Assembly (NCBI RefSeq): GCF_009831115.1
Contig: NZ_WUUK01000001.1
Location: 248,001-312,000, forward strand
Direction of reading: 5' to 3'
Source of the DNA: Salinicoccus hispanicus
GTDB taxonomy: Bacteria; Bacillota; Bacilli; Staphylococcales; Salinicoccaceae
DNA length: 64,000 nt
Shown here: positions 52,840 through 61,320 of the stretch, in pieces
How positions within the stretch are numbered: position 1 is the stretch's first letter
Layout: each line of letters starts with the position of its first letter
Made by a program: the position numbers and the translations under genes
The notes under the pieces: generated by a model
Told to the model about the DNA's origin: nothing
The model's input: the letters and a program-made list of their open reading frames with translations, nothing else
Database searches by the model: none

Positions 52840-53733
52840 ATGAGTAATAGCAATAGATATAAGAAGGCACAGATTGCGACGATGATCGGCATCGGTGTCA
52901 ATCTTCTACTGGCAATTCTGAAGACGGTCGGTGGCATTGTGGGCAATAGCCGTGCGCTGATTGCGGATGCGGTTCACTCTGCGTCGGATGTGATCAGCTC
53001 GGTTGCTGTACTGGTCGGCATCCGTGCTGCACAGAAGCCGCCGGACAGCGAGCATCCATATGGTCATGGCAAGTCTGAGAATGTAGCGACGCTCATCGTG
53101 GCCATTCTGCTTGTCATTGTAGGTTTCGAGATCATCTACAATGCCATCCTGTCGGTGCTTGATGGCGCTGTCGAAAGCAATACATCGATGATTGCACTCT
53201 ATATCATTATATTTTCCATTGTAGTTAAAGAAGCGCTGTTCCAATATAAGTTCAGACTGGGCACGAAAATAAAGAGTCCGGCACTGATTGCCGATGCTTG
53301 GCATCACCGTTCGGATGCCATTTCGTCCGTAGTTGCACTCATCGGTATCGGACTGTCCATCGTCGGCGCCGCGTTCGGCATCCCGTATCTCGGCTACCTC
53401 GACCCGGTGGCAAGTGCGGTCATCGCGCTGATCATCATGTACATGGGCTACCAGCTTGCCAAGGAGGCTGTCAGCATGAGCCTTGAAGTGGTGCTCACCG
53501 ATGAAGAGACGGAAGCGATGCGCAAGACGGTCATCGGCATAGATAAAGTAAGGCAGATCGACCGGCTCATTGCCCGTTCACACGGTTCCTATGTCATCAT
53601 TGATATCAAGATCAGTGTCGACGCGGATATTACAGTTGAAGAAGGGCACCATATTGCACGCATCGTCAAACAGACACTGCTTGGAAACCACGAAGAAGTA
53701 AAAGATGTGAATGTTCACGTCAATCCATACTGA
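52840..53733 (+). CDS. Cation diffusion facilitator (CDF) metal exporter
   Basis: 297 residues: six membrane helices (about 10-210) and a C-terminal cytosolic metal-sensing domain. The metal-site motifs are ALIADAVHSASD (helix 2) and ALIADAWHHRSDA (helix 5); HPYGHGKSE lies between. The C-terminal part has IARSHGSYVIIDIKI and EGHHIARIVK. It expels Zn, Fe, Co or Mn in exchange for protons; the DxxxD pattern with His suggests Zn/Fe/Mn-type, not certain. AGAGGG precedes ATG 52840. It is 18 bases ahead of the nucleoside hydrolase. Confidence 0.92.
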   Translation: MSNSNRYKKAQIATMIGIGVNLLLAILKTVGGIVGNSRALIADAVHSASDVISSVAVLVGIRAAQKPPDSEHPYGHGKSENVATLIVAILLVIVGFEIIYNAILSVLDGAVESNTSMIALYIIIFSIVVKEALFQYKFRLGTKIKSPALIADAWHHRSDAISSVVALIGIGLSIVGAAFGIPYLGYLDPVASAVIALIIMYMGYQLAKEAVSMSLEVVLTDEETEAMRKTVIGIDKVRQIDRLIARSHGSYVIIDIKISVDADITVEEGHHIARIVKQTLLGNHEEVKDVNVHVNPY

Positions 53734-53751
53734 TAACAGGAGATGTGTATT

Positions 53752-54693
53752 ATGACAGCAAGAAAAGTAATATTGGACTGTGACCCGGGACATGACGACG
53801 CAATATCCATCATCATCGCTGCTTCCAGACTGAGTGATCTTGAAATCCTCGGTATTACGACAGTTGGCGGCAATGTTGAAGTGGAAAAAAATACGATCAA
53901 TGCCCTGAAGGTCAAAGATCTGCTTGGACTCGATGTACCAGTTGTACAGGGAGCCGAAAGACCGCTTGTAAAGAAAAGTGAAGTGGCAACGGAAATCCAT
54001 GGTGAATCGGGGATGGATGGGCCCGTACTGCCGAAGCCGAAAAGCAAGCCGGACGCGGGACATGCGGTCGATTTCATTATCGATCAGGTTTTGGCCGTGA
54101 AAGGCAAAGTTACACTTGTACCGACGGGACCATTGACAAACATAGCCTTGGCTTTGCTTAAAGCACCGAAAATAAAGCATAAAATTGAAGAAGTCGTGCT
54201 GATGGGCGGAGGCACTTTTGGCAACTGGACACCAAGCGCTGAATTCAACATCTTCGTCGATGCTGAAGCGGCCAAAGTTGTATTCGAGAGCGGTGTGCCT
54301 ATAACCATGTTCGGGCTCGATGTCACGCATCAGGTCATTGCGACGAAAGAAATCCAGCAGCGACTATCCAAAGTGGACAACAAGGTAGCAAAGTTTGTTT
54401 CCGAACTGCTCGTCTTCTTTGGCGATATGTACGAAGATCACTTCGGCATTGAGGGTGGGCCGATCCATGATGCTTGCACAACGATGTATCTGCTGAAGCC
54501 GGAACTGTTTGATTTCAAACATGTCCATGTGGCGGTGGAGACAAGAGGCGAGTTCACCTACGGCGCAACAGCAGTTGATCTGCTCAATGTGACAGGGAGA
54601 ATACCGAATACACACTTTGCCCACCAGGTGGATCAGGAAGCGTTCTGGAACCTTTTCGAAGCTGTACTTGAATCATACGATGAGGTGAAGTAG
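53752..54693 (+). CDS. Ribonucleoside hydrolase
   Basis: 313 residues of the inosine-uridine nucleoside N-ribohydrolase family. The calcium-binding N-terminus is ILDCDPGHDDAISI, with TVGGNVEVEKNT, GPLTNIALAL, EFNIFVDAEAA and HDACTTMYLL further on. It splits ribonucleosides into base and ribose. ATG 53752 has AGGAG nine bases upstream. The ribokinase gene follows after one base, so the ribose released is phosphorylated by the next product. Confidence 0.93.
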   Translation: MTARKVILDCDPGHDDAISIIIAASRLSDLEILGITTVGGNVEVEKNTINALKVKDLLGLDVPVVQGAERPLVKKSEVATEIHGESGMDGPVLPKPKSKPDAGHAVDFIIDQVLAVKGKVTLVPTGPLTNIALALLKAPKIKHKIEEVVLMGGGTFGNWTPSAEFNIFVDAEAAKVVFESGVPITMFGLDVTHQVIATKEIQQRLSKVDNKVAKFVSELLVFFGDMYEDHFGIEGGPIHDACTTMYLLKPELFDFKHVHVAVETRGEFTYGATAVDLLNVTGRIPNTHFAHQVDQEAFWNLFEAVLESYDEVK

Positions 54694-54694
54694 G

Positions 54695-55570
54695 ATGAAA
54701 CAGCCGAAAATTACTGTCATCGGCAGTATTAATATGGACCTTGTCACTGTTGCGGATGTGATGCCTGCACAGGGAGAGACTATCAGGGGAGAGAACTTCA
54801 GAACACTGCCGGGAGGTAAAGGGGCCAACCAGGCGGTGGCTGCAGCACGACTCGGTGCAGAAGTCGATATGATCGGCAAAGTGGGGGATGATCCGTTTGG
54901 ATATGCACTTCAGGAAAACCTTGAGTCGCAGGGTGTAGATACGCAATCTGTAACGGTGGAATCCGGCATCTCATCCGGTCTCGCCAATATCATTGTTTCT
55001 GATAACGACAATAGGATTATCATCATTGCAGGTGCGAACAATAGAGTGGGCACTGAATATATCGACAGGTTCACAAAACAGATCCAAGCGAGTGATTATG
55101 TACTCATCCAGTTCGAGATTCCCAAATCCACTATCGAATACATACTGGAACTGTGCAGCAGTCACGGCGTACCGGTCATTATCAATCCGGCGCCTGCCAT
55201 GGTGCTTGAGGACAGATTCTGGGAAATGGCAACATATATTACACCCAATGATCACGAAGCAGAAGCGCTCTTTGCCTATAATGGTGACAATCTCCCGAAA
55301 TTCCATGATAAGCTTATCATCACGAATGGTGCCAAAGGGGCCTCCTTCTATAGAGAAGATGAACGGATTACCGTAGCCGGACACAAAGTGGAAGTGGCAG
55401 ATACAACCGGGGCTGGTGATACATTCAATGGTGCGCTCGTTGTGGCACTCGCTGAGGGCAGGACGGTGGATGAAGCGATAGCATTTGCCAATAAGGCAGC
55501 ATCCCTCTCAATACAAAAGCTCGGCGCACAGAGTGGCATGCCTCTAAGAAAAGAAATGAATGATCATTAG
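54695..55570 (+). CDS. rbsK: Ribokinase
   Basis: 291 residues of the PfkB sugar kinase family. The N-terminal signature GGKGANQAVAAARLGAEV and the C-terminal DTTGAGDTFNGALVVAL (with catalytic Asp) are intact; GSINMDLV opens the fold. It makes ribose 5-phosphate from the ribose freed by the upstream hydrolase, a two-gene ribonucleoside salvage operon. TGAGGTGAAG precedes the ATG. Confidence 0.95.
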   Translation: MKQPKITVIGSINMDLVTVADVMPAQGETIRGENFRTLPGGKGANQAVAAARLGAEVDMIGKVGDDPFGYALQENLESQGVDTQSVTVESGISSGLANIIVSDNDNRIIIIAGANNRVGTEYIDRFTKQIQASDYVLIQFEIPKSTIEYILELCSSHGVPVIINPAPAMVLEDRFWEMATYITPNDHEAEALFAYNGDNLPKFHDKLIITNGAKGASFYREDERITVAGHKVEVADTTGAGDTFNGALVVALAEGRTVDEAIAFANKAASLSIQKLGAQSGMPLRKEMNDH

Positions 55571-55641
55571 AGCAATACATGGTCGCTCTCCCATGTTCTT
55601 TTAGCTTGTAACACGAAGTTAATAAAACTAAATAGAAAAAA

Positions 55642-55683
55642 AGAAATCTGAACTGAGAGTCAAAAATCCTAGTTCAGATTTCT
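55642..55683. terminator. Terminator between rbsK and a convergent gene
   Basis: The 13-bp stem AGAAATCTGAACT / AGTTCAGATTTCT has a 16-base loop and lies in an AT-rich gap between convergent genes. T-rich flanks exist on both sides. Confidence 0.7.
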
Positions 55684-55713
55684 CTTTATATAAGTCGCTT
55701 TTTCTAACGTTTT

Positions 55714-56154
55714 CTAATCAGGTATTATACTCCCCATTGTAATAGACCAAAAAAACAAGAAATAATGGAAAGTAAGAAAGCCTGCATTCATCATTATCGA
55801 CAAAAGAAGTGTACCTCTTCCTTCCTTTAAGATAAATAAGCAAACAATCCCAAGTATCAGAAATATGGAAGAAACTATTGATAAGAGAATAAAAGGTGAA
55901 ATCGGAGATATGTTGTTGCTGTAATAAATATCTGCCGGAACTAAATGTAAAACTCTATTAGTCAAGATTAAAAAGAATACAGTCAGCATAATAAAAGTTC
56001 CTCTGGTTGCAATCATTCGCAATTTATTTTTCATCATTATTCCCCCTTCATAATATCGAAGGATCGATATGCCTCCAATACTGCAAACCAGTAGTATGAT
56101 AGTTCCCTCAATCAATAATTTATCGTAGATCCCATAAATTTTAATCGTTTTCAA
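55714..56154 (-). CDS. Small multi-helix membrane protein, unknown
   Basis: 146 residues if started at TTG 56154 (GGAGCAGG upstream), with about four hydrophobic segments. An internal ATG at 56037 (MMKNKLRM) has a stronger GGGGGAATA upstream and would give 107 residues and three helices (near TFIMLTVFFLILTNRVL, ISPFILLSIVSSIFLILGIV and AGFLTFHYFLFFW). It is much richer in A+T than the housekeeping genes around it. No family recognised. Confidence 0.55.
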   Translation of the reverse strand: MKTIKIYGIYDKLLIEGTIILLVCSIGGISILRYYEGGIMMKNKLRMIATRGTFIMLTVFFLILTNRVLHLVPADIYYSNNISPISPFILLSIVSSIFLILGIVCLFILKEGRGTLLLSIMMNAGFLTFHYFLFFWSITMGSIIPD

Positions 56155-56452
56155 ACCTGCTCCGTATTTCCATCCCTTTATTAATTAGCTTAATATTTTT
56201 ACCATAATATATGCGAAATAAAAATTACTGGCTTCAAATTAAAATTATAAATTCAGTATTTCAGTTATTTATAACTTCTTTGTAAGATTTTTAATTTATT
56301 CTGTTATCGTTACATAAATATCAAGGTCAAACAAAATTCAGAATCAAGAATAGATATAAAAAAGTATGATTAGGCAGTAATAAGACTAATTCTCAGCTAC
56401 CGGTCAATCTACGTCCGGTCGATTTAGAATATAAACAGGCAAGTGCCATCTA
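56155..56452. other. AT-rich intergenic region upstream of mazEF
   Basis: About 300 bases of strongly AT-rich DNA without a recognisable gene. Near its right end are two imperfect direct copies, CCGGTCAATCT and CCGGTCGATTT (about 56400-56426). Confidence 0.45.
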
Positions 56453-56481
56453 TTGATAAACGTATATACATGGGATATACT
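56453..56481 (+). promoter_or_regulatory. mazEF promoter with inverted repeat
   Basis: -35 TTGATA (56453-56458), 17-base spacer, -10 TATACT (56476-56481). GTATAT (from 56462) and ATATAC (to 56480) form an inverted repeat across spacer and -10, a plausible autorepression site for the antitoxin complex. Confidence 0.78.
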
Positions 56482-56517
56482 TGTAGTATCATAAATATGC
56501 TCGGGGAGTTGATCAGT

Positions 56518-56790
56518 ATGCATAAGGCAAAGATTGGTCATCGCGAAGCTAGAATCCGCCCTTGGGGCAATAGCCAAGGCGTCAGACTCACGCGTGAAGT
56601 TCTGAAAGAAGCAGGGTTCGATGAAAAAGATACGGTGCTTGAAGTGGAAGTCCAGCCCAATCGTATTTCGCTAGTTCCAAAGAACAAACTGACACCGTTT
56701 CAGAAGCTATTTGTCGGATACGACGGTGAAAAACCTGAAACAGAATCTCTTTGGGATGAAGCGGAACCAACCGGAAAAGAAGAATGGTAA
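56518..56790 (+). CDS. mazE: MazE-type antitoxin (AbrB/SpoVT domain)
   Basis: 90 residues. The N-terminal AbrB-like swapped-hairpin DNA-binding domain: REARIRPWGNSQGVRLTREVLKEAGF, then VLEVEVQPNRISLVPK. The acidic C-terminal tail (YDGEKPETESLWDEAEPTG) is the expected toxin-binding part. ATG 56518 has GGGGAG nine bases upstream. It is followed by mazF 76 bases on, with a terminator-like hairpin between. It is unlike chromosomal staphylococcal mazE near sigB, which is shorter and of ribbon-helix-helix type; this looks like a PemI/MazE of another lineage. Confidence 0.88.
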   Translation: MHKAKIGHREARIRPWGNSQGVRLTREVLKEAGFDEKDTVLEVEVQPNRISLVPKNKLTPFQKLFVGYDGEKPETESLWDEAEPTGKEEW

Positions 56791-56810
56791 TCTATCGTTT
56801 AAAATGATGC

Positions 56811-56854
56811 GTCTGTACTCGACTTGTATTAAAAGAGTACAGACTTTATTTTTT
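56811..56854 (+). terminator. Attenuator-like hairpin between mazE and mazF
   Basis: GTCTGTACTC (56811-56820) pairs perfectly with GAGTACAGAC (56835-56844) across a 14-base loop, and is followed by TTTATTTTTT. The mazF ribosome-binding site GGAGGG starts right after. Partial termination here would give more antitoxin than toxin message. Confidence 0.75.
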
Positions 56855-56866
56855 GGAGGGATGAAT

Positions 56867-57217
56867 ATGACAAAGTATTTCAAGGCCGGAGATATTATAA
56901 AAATCAATATGTCACCTGCGAAAGGACATGAGCAGCAAGGTTATCGGCCTGCAATTGTAGTCTCAGAAGAAAATGTACATAGACACACAGACCTGATCTG
57001 GGTTCTGCCGATTACGAACACGGACAAAAATTATCCAACTCATGTTGCTGTCAACGGGAGAACCAAGAACAACAAAACGACTGGTTATGTACTATGTGAA
57101 AAAATCAAAGCCATTGATCCGGCGGCCAGGAGCGCAAGGTTGACAGATGAAGCCGAAAGAGAACTGCTTGAAGACTGCAAGCGGATTATCGATGCCATTA
57201 CATATATCGGACCGTAA
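56867..57217 (+). CDS. mazF: MazF/PemK-family endoribonuclease toxin
   Basis: 116 residues: FKAGDIIKINMSPAKGHEQQGYRPAIVVS (conserved Arg in the GYRP motif), DLIWVLPITNTDKNYPTHV and GYVLCEKIKAIDPAARSARL (conserved Thr/Ser-Gln-like region). It matches the PemK/MazF fold; such toxins cut mRNA at short motifs. ATG 56867 follows GGAGGG by six bases; ATG 56861 is too close. The frame is open upstream into mazE by chance. Confidence 0.92.
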   Translation: MTKYFKAGDIIKINMSPAKGHEQQGYRPAIVVSEENVHRHTDLIWVLPITNTDKNYPTHVAVNGRTKNNKTTGYVLCEKIKAIDPAARSARLTDEAERELLEDCKRIIDAITYIGP

Positions 57218-57411
57218 CCTTAATTTATACTACGCCTTGAATGAACTTCAGCCTTATCATTGGAGTAATGCATATGATGACATAGCGTTTAAAGAGTGAG
57301 ATAACGTCCTGTACTTCATGTACATTCAGTTTTCGGAGGTTCAAATATAGTCAGTACTATATACCAGTGATATACTGGTTTTTATTATTGAATGGAAGAA
57401 GAGATGAAATC

Positions 57412-58623
57412 ATGAATGTGAATTACGAAGAAAAACCCCAGAAATACTGGATCATCATACTGCTCGGTACGCTCACTGCGATAGGGCCGCTGTCGATGGA
57501 TATGTACCTTCCTGCATTGCCCATCGTGACAGCGGACCTTGATACAACTGCTTCCTTGGTCCAAATGAGCTTGACCGCCTGTCTCATCGGTCTGGCAGTT
57601 GGCCAACTCGTATTCGGACCGCTCAGTGATATAAAAGGCAGAAAAAATCCGCTACTGTTCACATTGGCTGCCTACGCGCTTGTCTCGGTGCTTTGTGCAT
57701 TTACGGAAAATATCTGGATTTTCATCTTTTTAAGATTCATCCAAGGCTTCACGGGCGCTGCGGGTATCGTCATTGCCAGAGCTGCGGCGCGTGATATGTT
57801 TGCGGGAAAAGAGCTGACCAAAGCGTTTGCGCTGTTGGCACTGGTAAACGGTGCTGCACCGATATTGGCGCCGATTTCTGGCGGGTTCGTTTTGAATTTC
57901 GGAAGTTGGCCTGTTGTCTTCCTGATCATCGGTGCAATCGGGTTGCTTCTGCTTGTTTCGGTTGCATTACTGTTCAAAGAAACACTGCACTTTGATAACC
58001 GTTCGGAAGGCGACGTCTTTGCAGTTGTAAAGACTTTCGATGTGCTGTTCAAGGACAGAACCTTCATGAGTATCGCATTCATTCAGGCGTTGATCATGTC
58101 GAGCATGTTCGCCTACATAGCAGGTTCACCATTTGTGCTACAGAACATATATGATGTGACGCCCCAGCAGTTCTCACTCATTTTTGCTTTGAATGGGGTG
58201 GGGATCATTGTCGCTGCGCAATTGGCAGGAAAGCTGTCCGGTTATATGGACGAAGCTAGAATCCTTCTGATAGGTGTCCTGATTTCGCTTTTAGGAAGCA
58301 TTGGTCTGATTATGATCATCATACTTGATCTGCCGCTGATTCCGATGATACTGGCTCTATTTCTTGTCGTTTCCAGTGTGGGTCTCGTATCCACAACCGC
58401 GTTCTCAATGGGTATGCAGAATCAGAGAAAATCTGCAGGCAGCGCTTCGGCACTGCTTGGTCTATTGCCTTTCATAGGTGGCGCGCTTGTATCTCCTTTG
58501 GTCGGTTTGGCGGGTGAACAGGTTGCCTGGCCGATGGGATTGGTCATCATCATATGCAGTACCGGTGCACTGCTGATTTTCAACCTGGGCATCAGGATGA
58601 AGAAAAATGTACAGCACGGCTAG
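57412..58623 (+). CDS. Bcr/CflA-family drug efflux MFS transporter
   Basis: 403 residues, twelve helices. AIGPLSMDMYLPALPIVTADLD, FGPLSDIKGRKNPLLF (motif A) and IQGFTGAAGIVIARAAARDMF (motif B). A paralogue of the pump at 51356, but with a normal ATG at 57412 (AGAAGAG upstream) and a full first helix. A small hairpin ACCAGT / ACTGGT followed by T lies at about 57363-57384, just before the gene, and a free-standing CGGAGG (about 57334) lies further up. A LysE-type exporter follows 39 bases later. Confidence 0.9.
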   Translation: MNVNYEEKPQKYWIIILLGTLTAIGPLSMDMYLPALPIVTADLDTTASLVQMSLTACLIGLAVGQLVFGPLSDIKGRKNPLLFTLAAYALVSVLCAFTENIWIFIFLRFIQGFTGAAGIVIARAAARDMFAGKELTKAFALLALVNGAAPILAPISGGFVLNFGSWPVVFLIIGAIGLLLLVSVALLFKETLHFDNRSEGDVFAVVKTFDVLFKDRTFMSIAFIQALIMSSMFAYIAGSPFVLQNIYDVTPQQFSLIFALNGVGIIVAAQLAGKLSGYMDEARILLIGVLISLLGSIGLIMIIILDLPLIPMILALFLVVSSVGLVSTTAFSMGMQNQRKSAGSASALLGLLPFIGGALVSPLVGLAGEQVAWPMGLVIIICSTGALLIFNLGIRMKKNVQHG

Positions 58624-58662
58624 CGATCATCCATTAAAGTCTGGTAGGCAGGAGGCGTAGAG

Positions 58663-59280
58663 ATGTTTGAAGCAATCGTACATGGATTCATACTGGCACT
58701 GGGTCTGATTCTGCCGCTCGGTGCGCAGAACGTTTTCATATTCAATCAGGGCGCGAATCATCAGAGTTTCAGAATGACGCTGCCTGTAGTCATCACTGCC
58801 GGTCTTTGTGATACCATACTGATTACTGTAGCGGTACTCGGCATATCGGTCATCCTGCTGTCATTTCCGACCTTGCAGCTTGTCCTTTTCATAATCGGAC
58901 TGGCATTTCTACTATACATGGCATGGTCGCTGTGGCATGAGAAGCCGGGGAACTTGGATTCCCACCGTACCATGGGGACACTCAAGCAGATCAGTTTTGC
59001 GTTTTCCGTGTCCATACTGAATCCGCATGCCATCATGGATATTGTCGGTGTCATCGGAACAAGTGCCACCGCCTACAGCGGCTTTGATAAAGTCGCCTTC
59101 ACACTGACGACGATAGTCGTATCCTGGATATGGTTCATCGGTCTGGCGATTGCAGGTAAAACGGTCGGCAGAATCGATACGAGCGGCAAGTACCTGGTCA
59201 TGCTGAATAAAGTATCGAGCATCATTATTCTGATTGTCGCAGGCATCATCGTTAAAAATATTATTGAACTGATCTGGTAA
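58663..59280 (+). CDS. LysE/ArgO-family amino-acid exporter
   Basis: 205 residues, six membrane helices. GFILALGLILPLGAQNVFIFNQG is the LysE N-terminal signature, and SILNPHAIMDIVGVIG the second conserved Asn-Pro-His segment. The family exports basic amino acids or related compounds. AGGAGG lies about ten bases before the ATG. Probably co-transcribed with the Bcr/CflA pump; a strong terminator follows. Confidence 0.9.
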   Translation: MFEAIVHGFILALGLILPLGAQNVFIFNQGANHQSFRMTLPVVITAGLCDTILITVAVLGISVILLSFPTLQLVLFIIGLAFLLYMAWSLWHEKPGNLDSHRTMGTLKQISFAFSVSILNPHAIMDIVGVIGTSATAYSGFDKVAFTLTTIVVSWIWFIGLAIAGKTVGRIDTSGKYLVMLNKVSSIIILIVAGIIVKNIIELIW

Positions 59281-59287
59281 GAATATA

Positions 59288-59330
59288 AAAAGACAATGTA
59301 CATGATATATGATCATGTACATTGTCTTTT
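59288..59330. terminator. Long bidirectional terminator after the LysE gene
   Basis: 19-bp perfect stem (AAAAGACAATGTACATGAT and its complement) with a five-base loop, with T on both strands. It serves the LysE gene and the small convergent gene. Confidence 0.92.
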
Positions 59331-59345
59331 CTAATTGAATCAACA

Positions 59346-59513
59346 TTATAATTTACTGTCACCGTCAAACAGTTGATCATACTCGTCCTTCAGTTCAGCG
59401 AACTTTGTATCCAGGAAGTCAACCCGCCTGAAAGTAATGAAATTCAGAAATCCAATCATAATAAGCTGAAGGATGATCAGTCCCATCAAGGTTTTCTTCT
59501 CGATGATCCCCAT
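59346..59513 (-). CDS. 55-residue single-pass membrane protein, unknown
   Basis: The peptide begins MGIIEKKTLMGLIILQLIMI, continues GFLNFITFRRVDFLDTKFAE and ends YDQLFDGDSKL. One membrane helix (about 9-27), then a charged amphipathic tail that could form a short coiled coil. GGAGAGGAG lies nine bases upstream of the ATG on the minus strand. The gene is short but has a good ribosome-binding site and a strong terminator. No family recognised. Confidence 0.55.
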   Translation of the reverse strand: MGIIEKKTLMGLIILQLIMIGFLNFITFRRVDFLDTKFAELKDEYDQLFDGDSKL

Positions 59514-59632
59514 GTAGAACACTCCTCTCCAGAAGTTGAATAGCGATCTATGCCCTTATTATTACTGGTGATTCAATTCTACTATAATAGATATGGATAA
59601 TGGAATATTTGTAAGCAACTGTTTTTGTATAA

Positions 59633-59676
59633 GAAAAATGCCTGCAAAGCAGACTGAAGGTCTGACTTGCAGGCAT
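59633..59676 (-). terminator. Terminator after the aldo/keto reductase gene
   Basis: ATGCCTGCAA and TTGCAGGCAT pair with a second inner stem (AGAC / GTCT); on the minus strand T follows. It lies just past the reductase stop. Confidence 0.85.
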
Positions 59677-59680
59677 CGTT

Positions 59681-60520
59681 TTATTTCTTACCGTTGAACT
59701 TGGCAGGATCTGAACCGATACGCTGATCTTTATTCAAGGCGTTGATTCGATTGACTTGTGCATCACTCAGAGAAAAGTCGAAGACATCGATGTTCTCTTC
59801 GATTCTTTCCGGTGTGACGGATTTTGGAATTGTAACGAGACCATTCTCAATATTCCAGCGAATGACGACCTGTGCTGGTGTCTTGTTGACTTCCTGCGCG
59901 ATTTCTTTGATGGTCTCATCGTCAAGAATCTGAGCATTCATCAGTGGTGACCATGATTCCATTATGATCTTGCGAGATTCCAGATACAGTTTCAATTCGC
60001 TCTGAACGAGGTAGGGGTGGAACTCAACCTGATTGATTACCGGTTTGACATCCGTTTTCTGGGATAACCTCTCCAAGTGCGAGATGTTGAAGTTGTTGAC
60101 GCCGATATTTTTGACTTTATCATTATTATACAGGTGCTCCATCTCATGCCACGTTTCAATCATCAGTTCCTCGTCCGTGCCGGGCCAGTGTATGAGATAC
60201 AGATCGAGATAATCGAGATCGAGCTTCTCGAGGGATGTATTGTACGCATCCTCTACGTTGCCACGGCCGAAATCATCAAGCCATAGTTTGGAGGTGATGA
60301 AAAGGTCGGAACGCTCGATATCTGCATGCTTCATGCCTTCCTTGATTCCTTCACCGACACTTTCTTCATTTTTATATATCATCGCTGTATCGATACTGCG
60401 ATAGCCATTTACAATCGCATGGGCGACTGCATCTTTGCATCCTTCGCCATCTTCCACTCTAAATACACCGAGTCCGATCTGTGGCATCGTATTACCGTTG
60501 TGAAATTCAACATTCTTCAT
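59681..60520 (-). CDS. Aldo/keto reductase
   Basis: 279 residues, a (beta/alpha)8-barrel NADPH-dependent reductase. The tetrad is visible: Asp in RSIDTAMIY, Tyr in the same segment, Lys in TSKLW and His in LIHWPG. The cofactor segment is IPKSVTPERIEEN. Closest in style to YvgN/YtbE-type reductases of aldehydes such as methylglyoxal. Its start is 15 bases from the SDR stop, so the two form an operon. Confidence 0.92.
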   Translation of the reverse strand: MKNVEFHNGNTMPQIGLGVFRVEDGEGCKDAVAHAIVNGYRSIDTAMIYKNEESVGEGIKEGMKHADIERSDLFITSKLWLDDFGRGNVEDAYNTSLEKLDLDYLDLYLIHWPGTDEELMIETWHEMEHLYNNDKVKNIGVNNFNISHLERLSQKTDVKPVINQVEFHPYLVQSELKLYLESRKIIMESWSPLMNAQILDDETIKEIAQEVNKTPAQVVIRWNIENGLVTIPKSVTPERIEENIDVFDFSLSDAQVNRINALNKDQRIGSDPAKFNGKK

Positions 60521-60534
60521 TTTATGTGCTCTCC

Positions 60535-61320
60535 TTATTCCTGAGGTTTGGCCTTCTTGGCATGGTTCGCCGCTTTGACAGGCTCAGGTGTTTTTTTATT
60601 TTCTTCTGCTTGCTGCTTCGTTTCTTCATCACCACAGATGACGTGATCGAGTCCGTTCATCAGTGCTTCATAGCCCTGCTTCGCAACTTGTTCCTTTTCA
60701 TTCTTGATGCTGTCGTCACCAAAGTAGGTGGAATCCATACCAGCATTGTGGTGGAAGTCTGTATTCGTTGCACCAGGGAGCATCGCTGTTACATTGACGC
60801 CTGTATCTTTAAGTTCCTCTCTTAATGCCTCGGCAAACATGAAGCCGAACGCTTTCGAAGGACCATAGACCGTTTCATACGGCGTAGGCAGTGTGGCGGA
60901 AAGGGAAGAGACGATCAGAATGTTTCCCTCACCATTCGGTACCATATGATTCACGACCCGTTTGGCAGTGTGGACAGTCCCTGAAATATTGATATCGATC
61001 AGTTTCAGTTCTTCTTCAAGGTCATTATCAATGAAAGAACCGCCAAGACTGACCCCGACGTTCAATACAGCTGCATCCAGCTTGCGATTTTTTCCCTCTA
61101 CAAACTTCCAGAAGTCTTCGACCCCTTCATAGGTGGATGCATCCGCTTGAAGCGGGTAGGCCTCGACACCCAATTTTTCGATTTCCTTGGCAGACTCATA
61201 AATCTTTTCACTGGAGCCGGACATGGCCACGTCGTATTTGTCTTGTGCAAATAGTTTTGCCAGTTCAAAGCCGATTCCGGAAGTGGATCCCGTAATCATT
61301 ACAAATTTATTTTCAGACAT
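60535..61320 (-). CDS. Short-chain dehydrogenase/reductase
   Basis: 261 residues. Cofactor motif TGSTSGIGFELA, NVGVSLGG in place of NAG, and the catalytic Ser and YxxxK in SSLSATLPTPYETVYGPSK. The C-terminal 25 residues are a Lys/Glu/Pro/Ala-rich low-complexity tail (about 236-261), not usual in SDRs. The first gene of a two-gene unit with the aldo/keto reductase. Substrate unknown. It is preceded by AAGGAG on the minus strand. Confidence 0.9.
   Translation of the reverse strand: MSENKFVMITGSTSGIGFELAKLFAQDKYDVAMSGSSEKIYESAKEIEKLGVEAYPLQADASTYEGVEDFWKFVEGKNRKLDAAVLNVGVSLGGSFIDNDLEEELKLIDINISGTVHTAKRVVNHMVPNGEGNILIVSSLSATLPTPYETVYGPSKAFGFMFAEALREELKDTGVNVTAMLPGATNTDFHHNAGMDSTYFGDDSIKNEKEQVAKQGYEALMNGLDHVICGDEETKQQAEENKKTPEPVKAANHAKKAKPQE

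Noticed and set aside
56711-57217. A longer MazF starting inside mazE
   Set aside because: The extra N-terminal 52 residues have no MazF similarity and would span the hairpin; ATG 56867 has GGAGGG at proper spacing.
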